Notes under the pieces: generated by a model
The model's database searches: none
What the model was told of the DNA's origin: nothing
Seen by the model: only the letters and a program-made list of their open reading frames with translations
Part shown: piece by piece, positions 63,682 to 64,000 of the stretch
Numbering within the stretch: position 1 is the stretch's first letter
How the letters are laid out: the number at the start of each line of letters is the position of its first letter
From: Phytopythium helicoides
Taxonomy: Eukaryota > Oomycota > Peronosporomycetes > Pythiales > Pythiaceae
DNA: 64,000 nt
Reading direction: 5' to 3'
NCBI GenBank assembly: GCA_024867545.1
Contig: JANFNE010000011.1
Coordinates: 62,001-126,000, forward strand
Position numbers and translations under genes: made by a program

Positions 63682-64000
63682 CTAAACTGCGAAGCGCTCG
63701 GTCGGTTCAGTCTTGAGAGCTTTCGCCTCGCCGCCTTTTCCGGAGGAAGAGCCAGCATGCTTGGCATCCTTCCCATCGATTTGCTTTCCCTGAAGATGTG
63801 CGGTACTTGGCTTTTTGGCAATCACGATTGGGGTGTAGCCGTTTTGCGAGCGGCGATGCTGGTGAAGAAGCAGACCGACCGAGACTACCGCCAGCGCGAG
63901 CACAGCGAACACGGCAAGTGGCGAGCGAGACAAGTCCATGCTCTCCGAATTTCGAGTGGTCTCGCTCTCGGCCTCCGATGGCACCGCCTTGTTGGGAAAG
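63682..64000 (-). CDS. C-terminal part of a single-pass membrane protein
   Basis: The minus-strand frame ends with a stop at 63682-63684 and runs open to the right edge, so the N-terminus is missing. A Glu/Ser-rich stretch is followed by a membrane helix (LAVFAVLALAVVSVGLLLHQ) and a basic, Lys/Ser/Gly-rich cytoplasmic tail (HRRSQNGYTPIVIAKKPSTA and on to TERFAV). An in-frame ATG (at MDLSRSPL) lies just before the helix, so a tail-anchored or short protein starting there is also possible. Function unknown. Confidence 0.6.
   Translation of the reverse strand, partial: FPNKAVPSEAESETTRNSESMDLSRSPLAVFAVLALAVVSVGLLLHQHRRSQNGYTPIVIAKKPSTAHLQGKQIDGKDAKHAGSSSGKGGEAKALKTEPTERFAV

Noticed and set aside
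1..64000. CRISPR arrays, insertion sequences, LTR or TIR elements, rRNA and complete tRNA genes
   Set aside because: I scanned for spaced repeats, terminal repeats, transposase or reverse-transcriptase motifs and tRNA boxes and found none that hold; the inverted GST repeat has no transposase or target duplication.

Overview
The window is nuclear DNA from a GC-rich, gene-dense eukaryote, most likely an oomycete or close stramenopile relative. This is inferred from gene style, not from a marker gene. About 33 protein genes lie on both strands, often less than 300 bp apart. About 52 introns can be read. They run from 45 to 115 nt, mostly 60-80, with GT..AG ends and CTAAC/CTGAC-like branch sites. 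I found no rRNA, no full tRNA, no CRISPR array and no transposon. All exon joins below were made by eye, from reading frame, splice signals and remembered family patterns.

Region 1-10.9 kb: a truncated secreted protein, the spliceosomal DIM1/TXNL4A protein, an NME7-type axonemal nucleoside diphosphate kinase, a small membrane protein, an ankyrin protein, an unknown 704-residue protein, a TMEM245-like (AI-2E family) membrane protein with a ubiquitin-like extension, and an acidic coiled-coil protein. Region 11.6-15.1 kb: two tandem, lysine-rich, single-pass surface proteins with a mosaic of identical and diverged DNA. Region 15.4-25.2 kb: a WDR27-like protein, an AWS-SET-postSET histone methyltransferase, a GGNBP2 homologue and the kinetochore protein NDC80. 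Region 26-30 kb: two tandem unknown membrane proteins and an Acl4-like TPR protein. Region 29.9-38.2 kb: one giant BEACH-WD40 gene with a single intron.

Region 39-45 kb: six sigma-like glutathione S-transferase genes. The fourth and sixth, both with a hydrophobic N-terminal anchor, form an inverted repeat of about 0.83 kb per arm around the fifth. Region 45.2-51.8 kb: a coiled-coil gene, DNA polymerase alpha subunit B (POLA2) and the repair nuclease APEX2, the last two sharing a short divergent promoter with CCAAT boxes. Region 52-57 kb: a non-RD protein kinase, a small unknown gene, a promoter-like region with palindromes and CCAAT boxes, and a LigB/DODA-type dioxygenase. Region 57.5-64 kb: a histidine/lysine-repeat surface protein, a NIPA/DMT-type transporter, a small membrane protein, the Qb-SNARE VTI1, and a truncated membrane protein at the right edge.

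Most genes are housekeeping and do not form one pathway. The lineage-specific parts are the GST array and the K/H-rich type I membrane proteins at 11.6, 13.9 and 57.5 kb. These three share a C-terminal motif and look like one undescribed surface-protein family.
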